64,000 bases of DNA, taken from positions 1-64,000 of the forward strand of contig JBATDG010000016.1 in assembly GCA_049663345.1 (NCBI GenBank). The letters run 5' to 3'. Shown here in pieces: positions 8,706 to 18,469 of this stretch. Each line of letters opens with the position of its first letter. Positions within the stretch are counted from its first letter, which is position 1. The translations under genes were made by a program, and so were the position numbers. This DNA comes from SZUA-365 sp049663345. Lineage in GTDB: Bacteria; Bacteroidota; Ignavibacteria; SZUA-365. The notes beneath the pieces are model-generated. The model saw only the letters and a list, made by a program, of their open reading frames with translations, ran no database searches and was not told the origin of the DNA.

Positions 8706-11510
8706 TCACATGAGGAAGCGGTCGACAATCTCGAGCAGTTGATTGACGCGGAACGGCTTTGGAAGGTATTCGTTGCAGCCAGCTTCGAGACTTCGACGAC
8801 GGTCGTCGGCAAAGGCATGCGCCGTTACCGCGATCACAGGGATGTGATGCAGATAGGCATCCTGGCGAATGCGTCCCGTAAGATGCAGGCCATCTTCATC
8901 GCCTCGCAAAGAGATATCCATCAAAACGAGATCGATGTCCACATCATGAAGTGTTTGCCACGCATCCTCTGCGGAATCGGCGAAATGAAGATCGAATGAC
9001 GTAGCGAGAATGAGCTGGAGAAATTTTTGTGTTTCATGATCATCTTCGACAACAAGCAGCGTCCGCCGTTGCCTTGGAATCAGGGAATCCGCTTCGGTCT
9101 TCTCTTCGACAACTACAGTGTGTGCGAAGCGAAGAGCGATCGGGAATGTTACGGTGAATGTGGTGCCCAGTCCTTTCGCACTTTCGACACGTATGCTGCC
9201 GTTATTGACATCGAGATAGCGCTTTGTCAAACGCAATCCGACGCCAAGCCCTTCGTATGATCGCGAGTAGCCCGAGTCTTCCTGAGAAAACGCTTCGAAA
9301 AGTTCCTCGACATATTCCTCCGACATGCCAATGCCGGTATCCTGAACGACAAAGGAGATATGCGAGCTGCTGCGTTCCAGAGAAAGCTTGATTTCTCCGG
9401 CGTCCGTAAACTTCGTGGCGTTGTCCAGCAGATTCCTGAGCGCCTGTCCTACGGAGTACTTATCGACATTGATGTAGACATCCTTGCAGGAGGCCTCGAA
9501 AGATACTTTCAGTCCTTTATCCGCGGCAAGCGGGGTCAGCTCCTCGTACAGTTCCTTAACCAACTCGAACAGGTGGCACTGCTCAATATTTATGGCGTAG
9601 CTGCCAGATTCAAGAATGGAAAGCGATAGGATCTGGTCTACGGTCCGGAGCAGTCGCCTTACGGCAAGATCCACCTTCTCGAAAAACTCAGTCTGCTCCT
9701 CGTTGATCTCGTTTGCGAGTTCCTGATGAAGAATGCCGAAATACCCCATGATAATGTTGAGCGGTGTACGAATTTCATGGGAGATATTCGTGAGGAACGC
9801 ATTCTTCAGCCGGTCGGCCTGAACCGCTATTTCCCTCGATTCGATGAGGTCATGCTCGACGCGCTTCCAGTTCGAAATTTCCAGCACGAAGCCGATCGCA
9901 TTCGCCGTTGGGACGTCGCGGTATTGAATCGGGGCGGTGCGTATGGAAACTTGAAGCTCGTTATTATTGGTCGAAACGATATACTCCCCTTCGTAGGCGC
10001 CCAGCTTGCCTCCGATGGCCGCCTGCATGGCGGGGATTATCCTGCGGTCTTTAAGATTTCCGAGATTGACGCCTTCGAGCTTCGCGCGAGTGCTTCCGTA
10101 AATATCCGCGAAAGCGTCATTGACCTTGAGCAGCCTCATTTCCGCATCATAGAGCATCACCCCAACAGGCAGCCGTTCAAACAGCAATCGGTACTTTTCT
10201 TCAGAGTGGGCGAGGTCATGATTCAGTTTCTGCAGCTTTACATTCATCAACTGGATTTCGGAGTGCTTCTCAAACAGTGCCCTGTTGCTTCGTCCGCGCA
10301 GACGAAGTGCGGAAAGTGCAATCGCAACGATAACAACCAACAGCACAATCACGACGATGAGGAAGACGAGGAAATCTCCTGCTCGGGCATCTTCCGTGTC
10401 GGCTTTGTCAAACTGCGCGCGCATATCGCTGAACTCCACTTCGGCCTGATGCAGCCTGGCCGCGCTTATGAGCCGCTGGAGTGAATCCTGCGCAGTCATG
10501 TACCTGCGGAGCAGAGTAAGTGCCGCAGCATTATTCCCGGCGCTTTCCTCAAGCAAGGACTGCTCCTCAAGCACTTCGGCATAGACGCGGCCGAGTCGAA
10601 TTCGTTCCGCAATTTCCAAGGCCTGGTTAAGTTCCTCCCTGCTTTGTGTGAAGTCCCGCAACTGGCGAAACGCGATTCCCCTATTTTTGTGTATCACCGC
10701 GATCATTCCTTCATCGCCGAGGCTACGGGATATATTCAGAGCTTCGCTGTAATAATCGAGGGCGCGGGATGGGTCGCCTGAAGTGCGGTAGACGTTCCCG
10801 AGATTGTTCTGGGTTGCAGCGACCTCAACACTAAGGACACCGAGCTGCTTCCTGATCGAAAGCGCCTCTCGATAATGAAGCAGTGCCGAGTCCGCCACGC
10901 CGGCATACCAGTAGATGGTGCCGATGCTGTTATGCGATTCCGCTATTGCCGCTTTGTAGTCCTCTTCTGTGCGGAGAGCGAGAGCACGAACATGCATGTT
11001 CATTGCCTCATCCGTACGGCCAAGATTTCTCAGCGTAACCCCGATATCATGCATCGCTTGTGCTGCTCCAAGCCGGTTGCCGAGAGAGTCGAAAATGTTG
11101 AATGCCTTTGTATGGTGAGAAAGCGAGGCATCGAAATTCTCGAACATGCGATCGATGACGCCCAACCCATTGAGCACACGTGCGCGTAGCTGCGCGTCTC
11201 CTCGTTCTGCGGCATACGACAACAGGAGTCCGAATTGCACCTGGGCTGCGGTATAATCGCCGGCCAGCCTCAGTGCCTCTGCGTAGACCTCCCGTGCTTC
11301 CGCCTGGAGGGCTGGGTCCCTGGTCGCCTGCATCGCACGACGTCCGTGCATTGCTGCCGAATCTGCATTCAGATTCAATTGATGACGAGCCTCAGACAAC
11401 TCCCGCATATACGGGGAATTATCCTGAGAAAAGCCAGTGCTGATGGCAGCCAGGAGAACCATCGAAATTGCGAGCAGACGAGCTATGGATAACAACAATT
11501 CTTGAAACAC
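8706..11510 (-). CDS. TPR-containing hybrid sensor histidine kinase
   Basis: 934 residues starting at GTG. Order: signal peptide or first helix (about 8-28), a periplasmic array of TPR repeats (about 70-370; for example NLGNVYRTSGDPSRALDYYSEAL), a membrane helix (about 380-402), coiled coil, PAS domain (about 440-560), HisKA with FLTNISHEIRTPLN, HATPase with NLLDNATKF and DTGIGM and a G2 box in GLGVGLRLTKRY, and a C-terminal receiver with LLVVEDD, phospho-acceptor Asp in VLMDISL and Lys in LPKPF. No DNA-binding output, so signal passes to a partner not seen here. It is followed 61 bp later by the DUF362-polyferredoxin-permease genes, possibly one operon. Confidence 0.93.
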   Translation of the reverse strand: MFQELLLSIARLLAISMVLLAAISTGFSQDNSPYMRELSEARHQLNLNADSAAMHGRRAMQATRDPALQAEAREVYAEALRLAGDYTAAQVQFGLLLSYAAERGDAQLRARVLNGLGVIDRMFENFDASLSHHTKAFNIFDSLGNRLGAAQAMHDIGVTLRNLGRTDEAMNMHVRALALRTEEDYKAAIAESHNSIGTIYWYAGVADSALLHYREALSIRKQLGVLSVEVAATQNNLGNVYRTSGDPSRALDYYSEALNISRSLGDEGMIAVIHKNRGIAFRQLRDFTQSREELNQALEIAERIRLGRVYAEVLEEQSLLEESAGNNAAALTLLRRYMTAQDSLQRLISAARLHQAEVEFSDMRAQFDKADTEDARAGDFLVFLIVVIVLLVVIVAIALSALRLRGRSNRALFEKHSEIQLMNVKLQKLNHDLAHSEEKYRLLFERLPVGVMLYDAEMRLLKVNDAFADIYGSTRAKLEGVNLGNLKDRRIIPAMQAAIGGKLGAYEGEYIVSTNNNELQVSIRTAPIQYRDVPTANAIGFVLEISNWKRVEHDLIESREIAVQADRLKNAFLTNISHEIRTPLNIIMGYFGILHQELANEINEEQTEFFEKVDLAVRRLLRTVDQILSLSILESGSYAINIEQCHLFELVKELYEELTPLAADKGLKVSFEASCKDVYINVDKYSVGQALRNLLDNATKFTDAGEIKLSLERSSSHISFVVQDTGIGMSEEYVEELFEAFSQEDSGYSRSYEGLGVGLRLTKRYLDVNNGSIRVESAKGLGTTFTVTFPIALRFAHTVVVEEKTEADSLIPRQRRTLLVVEDDHETQKFLQLILATSFDLHFADSAEDAWQTLHDVDIDLVLMDISLRGDEDGLHLTGRIRQDAYLHHIPVIAVTAHAFADDRRRSLEAGCNEYLPKPFRVNQLLEIVDRFLM

Positions 11511-11588
11511 GGTTTACTGGATAAACTAAATCATTCACGGAATATCCGAATACTTTCGATGCGCGTCAAGGATTGGCGGGGAGTCTAT

Positions 11589-11652
11589 GAAGCGGCCGGA
11601 ACACAAGGATGCATTTCATTGAAGCGGCCGGAACAAAAGGATGAATTTCATT
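11589..11652. repeat. Two contiguous 32-bp direct repeats
   Basis: Two adjacent 32-bp copies (11589-11620 and 11621-11652), each beginning GAAGCGGCCGGAACA and ending TTTCATT, differing at two bases. They lie in the 200-bp gap between the divergent kinase and tdk genes. Nothing else is recognised in 11511-11710. Confidence 0.9.
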
Positions 11653-11710
11653 TGCTGACAAAATCCCCGTACTTTTCCTCGATGGTCGTTGAATTCACTT
11701 TGGGTCGTAC

Positions 11711-12307
11711 ATGGTAGATCATATCCCCGTTAAAAATCTCCCTCAAGACACCGGCTGGATTGAGGTGGTGTGCGGCAGCATGTTCAGCGGTAAAACCGAA
11801 GAACTGATCCGTCGCCTCCGCCGCGCCCAGATAGCCAAACAGCGTGTCGCAATTTTCAAACCTGTCATCGATACGCGATATGCCGAAGACCGCATCGTCT
11901 CGCATAGCGGCGTGTCACTGCCGTCGATCAATGTTGCCAATGCCGCAGAGATTCGGGAGAAAGCCGTTGATGTTGATGTCGTCGGGATCGACGAAGCCCA
12001 GTTTTTCGACCTCGAACTCGTTCGCGTCTGCGAGGATCTCGCCGATCTTGGGCATCGTGTGATTGTGGCGGGACTCGATCAGGATTATCTCGGACAGCCT
12101 TTCGATCCCATGCCACAGCTTCTCGCAGTGGCCGAGTACATCAGTAAAACTCTGGCCATCTGCATGGTCTGCGGAAACCCCGCAAATCGCACACAGCGCG
12201 TCACCAGAAGATCCGAACGCGTTCTTGTCGGAGCCGACGAAGCCTATGAGGCGCGCTGCCGCAGGTGCTGGACAACCAATCTCGATGAGGTCCGAAAAGC
12301 CGAATGA
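11711..12307 (+). CDS. tdk: Thymidine kinase
   Basis: 198 residues, normal for type II thymidine kinase, which phosphorylates thymidine to dTMP. P-loop GSMFSGKT is at 22-29, the catalytic region IDEAQFF at 93-99, and the structural zinc site is C151, C154, C183 and C186 (CMVCG, CRRC). No signal peptide; cytoplasmic. The stop overlaps the nucleoside transporter start by ATGA, and a nucleoside phosphorylase follows, so this is a nucleoside uptake and salvage operon. No good Shine-Dalgarno sits before the ATG. Confidence 0.96.
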   Translation: MVDHIPVKNLPQDTGWIEVVCGSMFSGKTEELIRRLRRAQIAKQRVAIFKPVIDTRYAEDRIVSHSGVSLPSINVANAAEIREKAVDVDVVGIDEAQFFDLELVRVCEDLADLGHRVIVAGLDQDYLGQPFDPMPQLLAVAEYISKTLAICMVCGNPANRTQRVTRRSERVLVGADEAYEARCRRCWTTNLDEVRKAE

Positions 12308-13659
12308 TCGAAACCATTCTACGCGGCCTGCTCGGTATGGGCTTGATCCTCGGGATTGCCCTGCTCTTTTCAAGGCACCGGAGCAAGGTGCGCTGGGCAT
12401 TGGTGGGCAAGGGTTTGCTGATACAACTGGTATTTGGGATCCTGGTCATCAAGGGCGATGCACTGCGTGCGTTGTGGTCACCGCTTGGTTGGCCGAAGTC
12501 CGGATTTGATTTCCTCAGCAAAGCGTTCGTCAAAGTGCTCGGGTTCACCACCCAAGGTGCCAATTTTATTTTCGGTTCCCTGGCCAACAGCCCGGGCAGC
12601 ACTGATTCCCTCGGCTTCTTTTTCGCGTTCCAGGTTCTTCCCACAATCATCTTTTTTGCCGCGCTGATGTCGGTGCTCTATTACCTCGGCGTCATGCAGC
12701 GCGTCGTGCAGGGCATGGCCTGGGTGATGGTGAAAATCCTCGGTACGAGCGGGGCCGAATCCCTTTCCAATACTGCAAATATTTTCGTGGGACAGACCGA
12801 AGCACCGCTTATGATTCGTCCCTTTCTGAAGGATCTTACCGAATCAGAACTCCTGACGGTGATGGTTGGCGGATTGGCGACCATCGCCGGGGGCGTAATG
12901 GCCGCCTATGTGCAGATGCTCGGATTTTCGTATGCGGAACTGCATGGGATACCGATTTCGGATGCACAGGTGCGTTTTGCCGCGCAGCTGCTTGGCGCCA
13001 GCATCATGGCCGCTCCGGCGGGACTGGTGATTAGTAAAATTCTCATCCCTGAAACCGGAACTCCGCTGACACTCGGACACGTGCGCGTTCCGAAGGAGAA
13101 AAATGCGTCCAACCTCATTGACGCTGCAGCGAGCGGGGCTTCCGACGGGTTGAAGCTTGCGCTGAATATAGCGGCCATGCTCCTCGCCTTCATCGCGCTG
13201 ATTGCGATGTCGAATTATCTGCTTGGTCTCGTCGGACGAATCGGCGACCTCAACGGCTTCCTGCTGACGACTTTCGGAAAGCCCTTGAGTCTGGAATTAT
13301 TATTCGGTCTTGTGCTGCAATTTGTCGCATACGGCATCGGCTTCCCCTGGGCGGAGTCGTTTCAGGTCGGGAGCCTGCTCGGTACAAAACTTGTGCTCAA
13401 TGAATTCGTGGCATATCTCGATATGTCCGCCATGATTAAATCGGGTGCACTGTATTCGGACAAAGCAATAACGATGGCGGCGTTCGCGCTCTGCGGCTTC
13501 GCCAATTTTTCTTCCATCGCTATTCTTATGGGTGGACTCGGTCCCCTGGCGCCAGAACGGCGCAAGGATATCTCGCGGCTTGGATTGCGCGCCCTGCTCG
13601 GCGGAACGCTGGCGACGATGATGACTGCGGCTATTGCGGGAGTCCTTGTCAGCTTATGA
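12304..13659 (+). CDS. nupC: NupC-family concentrative nucleoside transporter
   Basis: 451 residues with about ten hydrophobic segments. It carries the concentrative nucleoside transporter signatures: GQTEAPLMIRPFL (nucleoside and cation binding), LTVMVGGLATIAGGVMAAY, and near the C-terminus ALCGFANFSSIAILMGGLG. It imports nucleosides with a cation. It is longer than E. coli NupC at the N-terminus and has a loop near 260-290 (KEKNASNLIDAAASG) common in Bacteroidetes members. It overlaps tdk and punA by four bases on each side, so the three genes are co-translated. Confidence 0.95.
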   Translation: MIETILRGLLGMGLILGIALLFSRHRSKVRWALVGKGLLIQLVFGILVIKGDALRALWSPLGWPKSGFDFLSKAFVKVLGFTTQGANFIFGSLANSPGSTDSLGFFFAFQVLPTIIFFAALMSVLYYLGVMQRVVQGMAWVMVKILGTSGAESLSNTANIFVGQTEAPLMIRPFLKDLTESELLTVMVGGLATIAGGVMAAYVQMLGFSYAELHGIPISDAQVRFAAQLLGASIMAAPAGLVISKILIPETGTPLTLGHVRVPKEKNASNLIDAAASGASDGLKLALNIAAMLLAFIALIAMSNYLLGLVGRIGDLNGFLLTTFGKPLSLELLFGLVLQFVAYGIGFPWAESFQVGSLLGTKLVLNEFVAYLDMSAMIKSGALYSDKAITMAAFALCGFANFSSIAILMGGLGPLAPERRKDISRLGLRALLGGTLATMMTAAIAGVLVSL

Positions 13660-14492
13660 AGCCGCAGGACGATAGCGCACTGCCTGCCAGCATCCCGCAC
13701 GGTCTTTTAGAGTCTCTCCGGGACTTCACAGGCGGTCCGGTGGATGTCGCGGTTGTGCTCGGTTCGGGTCTCGGGGGATTTGCCTCCACCATAGAAATTC
13801 TTTCATCCGTTTCGACGAGGGAGCTGCCCGGCTATCCTGTTTCGACGATTATCGGACATGAAGGGCGTCTTCTGCTGGGGAGCGTTTATGGCCTTCGTCT
13901 CCTGCTTTTTCAGGGCCGGGTGCATGGCTACGAAGGATACAGTACCGAAGCTGCTGCCCTGCCGGCACAGATTTCCGCGGCATTAGGCGCCCGGCTCCTG
14001 CTGTTGACAAATGCTGCCGGTGGACTCCACCCTGCATTCCGGGCGGGCGACCTGATGATGATCAGCGATCTGCTGGTGCTTCCCGCCGCGCGAAGAATGG
14101 GATACGAACTGAATGCGATTCCTTCGCGTCAGACGCCGCTTCCCCGGCCGTTGTTCGATGCAAATCTTCTCGAGTTGCTGCGGCAATCAGCCGCTGATTC
14201 CAGTGTAGCGCTCCGTGAAGGAACGTATGGATTTTGTTCGGGTCCCACGTACGAGACGCGTTCCGAAATTTCCTTTTTCCGTATGGCGGGAGCGGATGCG
14301 GCCGGCATGTCTACCGCTCCGGAAGTCATTGCAGCCGCGCGCGCTTCCCTGCCGGTGCTGGCTATTTCCTGCATAACGAATATTGCGAGCACTGTCCGGC
14401 AGAAGGTTACTCATGACGAAGTGACCACCGTCGCATCCCAAGCATCCGACAAACTCGCCCGCCTCGTTCACGCATTGCTGCAGCGGATGTGA
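13656..14492 (+). CDS. punA: Purine-nucleoside phosphorylase, trimeric type
   Basis: 278 residues. Family motifs in order: GSGLGGFAS (phosphate loop), GHEGRLLLGSV, FQGRVHGYEGY, LTNAAGGL, FCSGPTYETRSEI, GADAAGMST, and CITNIAS with the base-binding Asn. It cleaves purine nucleosides with phosphate to free base and (deoxy)ribose-1-phosphate. Its place after tdk and nupC fits uptake and salvage of imported nucleosides. The first 20 residues before SLRDFTGGPVDVAVVLG are poorly conserved, and the start follows from the four-base overlap with nupC. Confidence 0.95.
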   Translation: MKPQDDSALPASIPHGLLESLRDFTGGPVDVAVVLGSGLGGFASTIEILSSVSTRELPGYPVSTIIGHEGRLLLGSVYGLRLLLFQGRVHGYEGYSTEAAALPAQISAALGARLLLLTNAAGGLHPAFRAGDLMMISDLLVLPAARRMGYELNAIPSRQTPLPRPLFDANLLELLRQSAADSSVALREGTYGFCSGPTYETRSEISFFRMAGADAAGMSTAPEVIAAARASLPVLAISCITNIASTVRQKVTHDEVTTVASQASDKLARLVHALLQRM

Positions 14493-14493
14493 T

Positions 14494-16776
14494 ATGCGGC
14501 GTACGATTATATTTTTTCTCCTTTTCTCACTGTTCACCTGTTTTGCCGGAGCTCAGGACACAACCTCGATCGATCTGCGCGGACTCGCGGCTTTTCGCCC
14601 GGGAGATGATGATGTCTGGCGCAGCAAATACATAGACGAAGAGCAGGAGTGGAATTTTGTGACGGTGCCCGGGCCGTGGGAGGACAACGGTTTTCCTCTG
14701 ATCGATGGTTTTGCCTGGTATCGGGTGCGTTTCCGCATTCCATCCTCGATGCGCAATGACTCACTGCTCCTGGTGATGAGCGGCGTCGACGATGCTGACG
14801 AGACTTTCCTCAACGGAGTTCTGGTAGGCAAGACCGGCGCCTTCCCTCCGGTGTTCCGCTCTGAAATACGCTCCCTCCGCGTGTATGCCCTCCCCCGCTT
14901 CATTCGTGAAGAATTCAATCTGCTGGCCGTTCGCGTCTATGACGCGGGAGACAATGGCGGAATTACCGGCAATATTTTCCGCATCGTTCGCGCCGATTCC
15001 ATGCATCTCGTGCTGGATGAAATCGTCGACGCCCCCGCAAGAGAACCTGCGCGATTCCTCTCCAACGGAGTCATGGTATCGGCGTGGAATCCCGACAGCG
15101 CCATGGTTGTATGGAGCAGACCACGGCTCTACGACCGGATATCTCCGGATCTTCCTTCAGAGACGATTCTCTCACGCCTTGCGATTTCGATAGACGATGG
15201 CAGCGGAAGCCGTCCTTTCATCCCAACCGAGATGGGATACCTGGGCAGCACCGGCATACTCCGCGCGCAGGCCGACAACATAGAAGTATTCTGGTACCAT
15301 CCGCTTCGTACGCAGTCGAGAATCATCGTCGTAGCGGTGCGGCAGCCGGTGGACGATCAGACGGAATCAGGGCTGCGGTTTGTGATGGATCGCCCGTACT
15401 GGCGCTACGAGGAACGGAAGGATGAAAACGCCGGCATGCGCACGACGTATCATATCCTTGCCTTCAATGCCTGCTGCACTGAACTGGTGGACAGGGATAT
15501 GGAAGACTTTCTCGCCACCGGCGCGAACGTTTATTCACTTGAAAGCGAGATCGCGGCGTGGAAAGCGGAGCTGTCGGAAGCCCAGTATCTCCCGGATGTG
15601 CTCACCGTGGATGAGCAGTCCGTCTATCGCCGCTCGCTTGTCACGATGCTGCAGATGCAGGTGCGCGAAAACGGGCTGGCACAGGGCCAGCTGGTCGACG
15701 CATTGCAGCCTGCGAGCAAAGCGGTATGCACTCCCGCCGAGCATTTGCTTGCCGCCGAAGCGTTGGCCATAAGCGGGCTCACCAGTGCCGCGCGAGCTGC
15801 GCTGGGATTCATCGAAGAAGCACAGCATGACACCTACAAGCTTTATGATGTGTTTGGCCGCGAACACGGCGTCGGATTTCCCTATCTCGTCACACCCACG
15901 CGCTACGATGGTTCGGGCAATGAATGGCAATGGAAGCATCGCGAGGAAGCTGTTCTTCGCTTCGATGGAATGCCGCGCTATATCATGGCCGTCGATGCAC
16001 TGCGTGAAAGCGGAAAACGGCGCACGCTGAGCGCGGGAGAAGCGTTTTCGGACAGCGCGTTCGTCGCACCGTTCTGGACTAACCTCAGCAGCGGTGCAGC
16101 GGATGTGCTGATGTACCGCCTTGACAGTATGGGATTGTCTGCGCAGGACGACAGTCCCTGGGGACAAGGATTATCGGATCTTCCGGGGTTATATACGACT
16201 TTGCTCACCGCGCATGCACTGGGCATAGCAGCAGAGCACGCGTCGCTGCTGGGATATGACCTGAAGGCGTTCCTCTACAACCAGGCCGCAGTTCGTGCAA
16301 GCGATGGAATTCAGAAGCTCATTGCAGAGGTGCTTTCGCGGGATAAGGCGGACGGACTTTCCGCCCTGGAAATGCGGCTGTTCCATCCTCTGATAGCCGA
16401 TGGAATTACCTTGGGCATTCTCGATCCCGCTTCGGAAGCCGGGCGCTTTGTTCTCGACGTGGTGGAGTCGGGTTTCGCGATCGAGGATACTGTGAACCTC
16501 TACCGTGCTGAACCTGCAGGCGATTGGTTCGCCAGGCAGGCGCGTCCGCAAATCGCACTGCGGCTCGCACGCGCATACGCTGCCGCAGGGAATATCACGC
16601 GGGCCGAAGCGCTGTTTGCAGCGGTGACGCGCGAGGCGCTGCGGCATGACGGACTGCTGCCCGAGCTGGTGGATCCTGTAACGGGAAATTGGTTTGGCGG
16701 GATTCCCTCACTTCAAACCTGTGCGGACTATGTACTCACCGCCGAGGCGATCGCTATGAAGCGACTCGAAAAATAG
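14494..16776 (+). CDS. Secreted protein with galactose-binding-like and six-hairpin glycosidase-like regions
   Basis: 760 residues with a Sec signal (about 1-20, cleaved after FAGA). Residues about 30-170 look like the jelly-roll domain of beta-galactosidase/sialate esterase proteins (FVTVPGPWEDNG, WYRVRFRIP, VDDADETFLNGVLVGKTG, FNLLAVRVYD). Residues about 360-755 are alpha-helical with Trp/Tyr-rich turns (YDGSGNEWQWKHREEAVLRFDG) resembling alpha/alpha six-hairpin glycosidases. No catalytic acid pair can be assigned with confidence. It begins one base after punA and is probably co-transcribed, so it may release nucleosides or sugars outside, but this is inference. Confidence 0.6.
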   Translation: MRRTIIFFLLFSLFTCFAGAQDTTSIDLRGLAAFRPGDDDVWRSKYIDEEQEWNFVTVPGPWEDNGFPLIDGFAWYRVRFRIPSSMRNDSLLLVMSGVDDADETFLNGVLVGKTGAFPPVFRSEIRSLRVYALPRFIREEFNLLAVRVYDAGDNGGITGNIFRIVRADSMHLVLDEIVDAPAREPARFLSNGVMVSAWNPDSAMVVWSRPRLYDRISPDLPSETILSRLAISIDDGSGSRPFIPTEMGYLGSTGILRAQADNIEVFWYHPLRTQSRIIVVAVRQPVDDQTESGLRFVMDRPYWRYEERKDENAGMRTTYHILAFNACCTELVDRDMEDFLATGANVYSLESEIAAWKAELSEAQYLPDVLTVDEQSVYRRSLVTMLQMQVRENGLAQGQLVDALQPASKAVCTPAEHLLAAEALAISGLTSAARAALGFIEEAQHDTYKLYDVFGREHGVGFPYLVTPTRYDGSGNEWQWKHREEAVLRFDGMPRYIMAVDALRESGKRRTLSAGEAFSDSAFVAPFWTNLSSGAADVLMYRLDSMGLSAQDDSPWGQGLSDLPGLYTTLLTAHALGIAAEHASLLGYDLKAFLYNQAAVRASDGIQKLIAEVLSRDKADGLSALEMRLFHPLIADGITLGILDPASEAGRFVLDVVESGFAIEDTVNLYRAEPAGDWFARQARPQIALRLARAYAAAGNITRAEALFAAVTREALRHDGLLPELVDPVTGNWFGGIPSLQTCADYVLTAEAIAMKRLEK

Positions 16777-16795
16777 CATTCCCTGAAATCTGTCG

Positions 16796-18469
16796 TTACC
16801 GCAATCGCATGCTGATTTCAGAATAGAGGCGATCGGAAGCAACTCCTCCCTCCCAATACCGCTCATAGTTCAGCGATAGATACCACATGGCGCTGAGGCG
16901 GTAATACATGTCCAGACCAATCGAGGATCTGTCCAGCGAACGGCTGTTCTGCGTGTACACATAGCGGTACTGCTGAAGCCGCAGTGCAGTGTAGAGTCCT
17001 TCAAGAAGGTCCCGGTTTGCCTCGAATCCGATCGAACGAGAAGTGTTGTAGATGTTGTCGGAATAACTGCCAAGCAGGTAGATATTCACGCGGGAGGCCA
17101 GGAAATTCGACCAGGTGTAGCGGGCGCTGTACGATCCTGCCGGCTTGCTGCTGGTTTCCTGCGCACGCAGCGCTGCAGTGACCGACGCATACATACCGCC
17201 GGGTATATTGAAGCCCGCACTGATCTGATAATTCTGCAGCCGCGATGTATTGAAAAGCGAATCGGGGACTGAGGCGAAGCTCTTGAGAAAGTACACGCTC
17301 CGCCGATCCGCGAAAGAGCCTGTCAGAGAAAGCCAGCGTTCCGGCCGCCAGGTGGCCGACAAATACAGATCCGTGAGATGAGGCTTCATGTGTCCGCTGC
17401 CGTTGTCAGCGTCATAGAGATCGAGACTGGCGTTCTGGTAGAGCGTCACCGTACCGCCGAAGGACAGCGAATTGACAAGGTAGAAATAGCCGCGATCTAC
17501 AACTCCATCGCTGTAGTTCTGCGCGAACGCAAGGTTGCTGCGCAGCTGCCAGGATTCCGCTCCATTGGTGTACCCTGCGTAAGCCGCGACTTTCTGATCC
17601 TTCAAACTGATTTCCGAATCGCGGTACCCCGGCTGTGATCCGGCGATGATGCCGCCCTCGAAGGAACCGCTGCGTCCCGCGAGCATCGCACCATCGACAG
17701 TGCCGATTCCGCCGACCTGGTAAGGGACAAAACGACCCAGTACTGCTGTATAGGGCAGATCATCTCCTCCCATTTGCAGGGAAAGCTGATAAAAACGGTT
17801 CCGCATGCGTTCCTGCGTGACGCCGGATCGCGCAGCATCGCTGCGCGCATCATAGCGGTGATTCGAATAATAATTGAATTGCAGCGGCATGGAGAAAAGA
17901 CGCTCAGCCGTGAAGCTGAGTACGGCGGCGGGCTGGGAGAAAATAAGTCCGTTGGTCGATGCGCTGGAATTCATCGCGTAATACTGGAGCGCAAACCGTC
18001 CGCGGATGGTGGTCGGCCGCTCGGGTGCAGCCCCGGGAAGAGAAGCCGGTAACCCGCCCTGCACCACCGTTGCAGTCGTCTGCCGGATCGGCGTGGCGGT
18101 ACTGTCCACCTGTAACGTAGGAGCCGGTGGCACCACTATCCCGCGCACAGTCGCAGTGAGCGTATTTCCCTGCAGTATCGTCCCTTTCTTCTCAATGATT
18201 TCTGCTGAAAAGGATTTCGAAGCAAGATGCAGTACTCGCAGAGAGGCGATGCGTCCTTTGGAAGTGCTCACGTATACCGTGTCTCCCTCGCGAAGGCCGT
18301 TCCGCCGGCCAATGTCGCCGTAGACCATCGAGCTGGTGACATAGGTTACGACGCCGCGCTCTTCGCGAGGCTCCGCATCCTGCCCCCACCCTTTCGCAGA
18401 AGTGAGCACGAGTACACATGCCAGCAGCAGCAGGAGCAACGGAATCCCATGTGGGAGACCACGGATCAT
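16796..18469 (-). CDS. Outer-membrane beta-barrel, candidate porin of the giant-cytochrome conduit
   Basis: 557 residues. A signal peptide (about 1-30) is followed by a small beta domain (about 35-110; REGDTVYVSTSKGRIASLRVL) and then about 390 residues of alternating amphipathic strands with aromatic girdles, ending in an aromatic-poor SEISMRLR. The strand count looks like 16-20. No heme motif is present. Its ATG directly abuts the stop of the giant cytochrome (no gap), so the two are translationally coupled. By analogy with MtrB/PioB-type porin-cytochrome conduits it may hold a cytochrome in the outer membrane, but I see no clear sequence match to those families. Confidence 0.7.
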   Translation of the reverse strand: MIRGLPHGIPLLLLLLACVLVLTSAKGWGQDAEPREERGVVTYVTSSMVYGDIGRRNGLREGDTVYVSTSKGRIASLRVLHLASKSFSAEIIEKKGTILQGNTLTATVRGIVVPPAPTLQVDSTATPIRQTTATVVQGGLPASLPGAAPERPTTIRGRFALQYYAMNSSASTNGLIFSQPAAVLSFTAERLFSMPLQFNYYSNHRYDARSDAARSGVTQERMRNRFYQLSLQMGGDDLPYTAVLGRFVPYQVGGIGTVDGAMLAGRSGSFEGGIIAGSQPGYRDSEISLKDQKVAAYAGYTNGAESWQLRSNLAFAQNYSDGVVDRGYFYLVNSLSFGGTVTLYQNASLDLYDADNGSGHMKPHLTDLYLSATWRPERWLSLTGSFADRRSVYFLKSFASVPDSLFNTSRLQNYQISAGFNIPGGMYASVTAALRAQETSSKPAGSYSARYTWSNFLASRVNIYLLGSYSDNIYNTSRSIGFEANRDLLEGLYTALRLQQYRYVYTQNSRSLDRSSIGLDMYYRLSAMWYLSLNYERYWEGGVASDRLYSEISMRLR

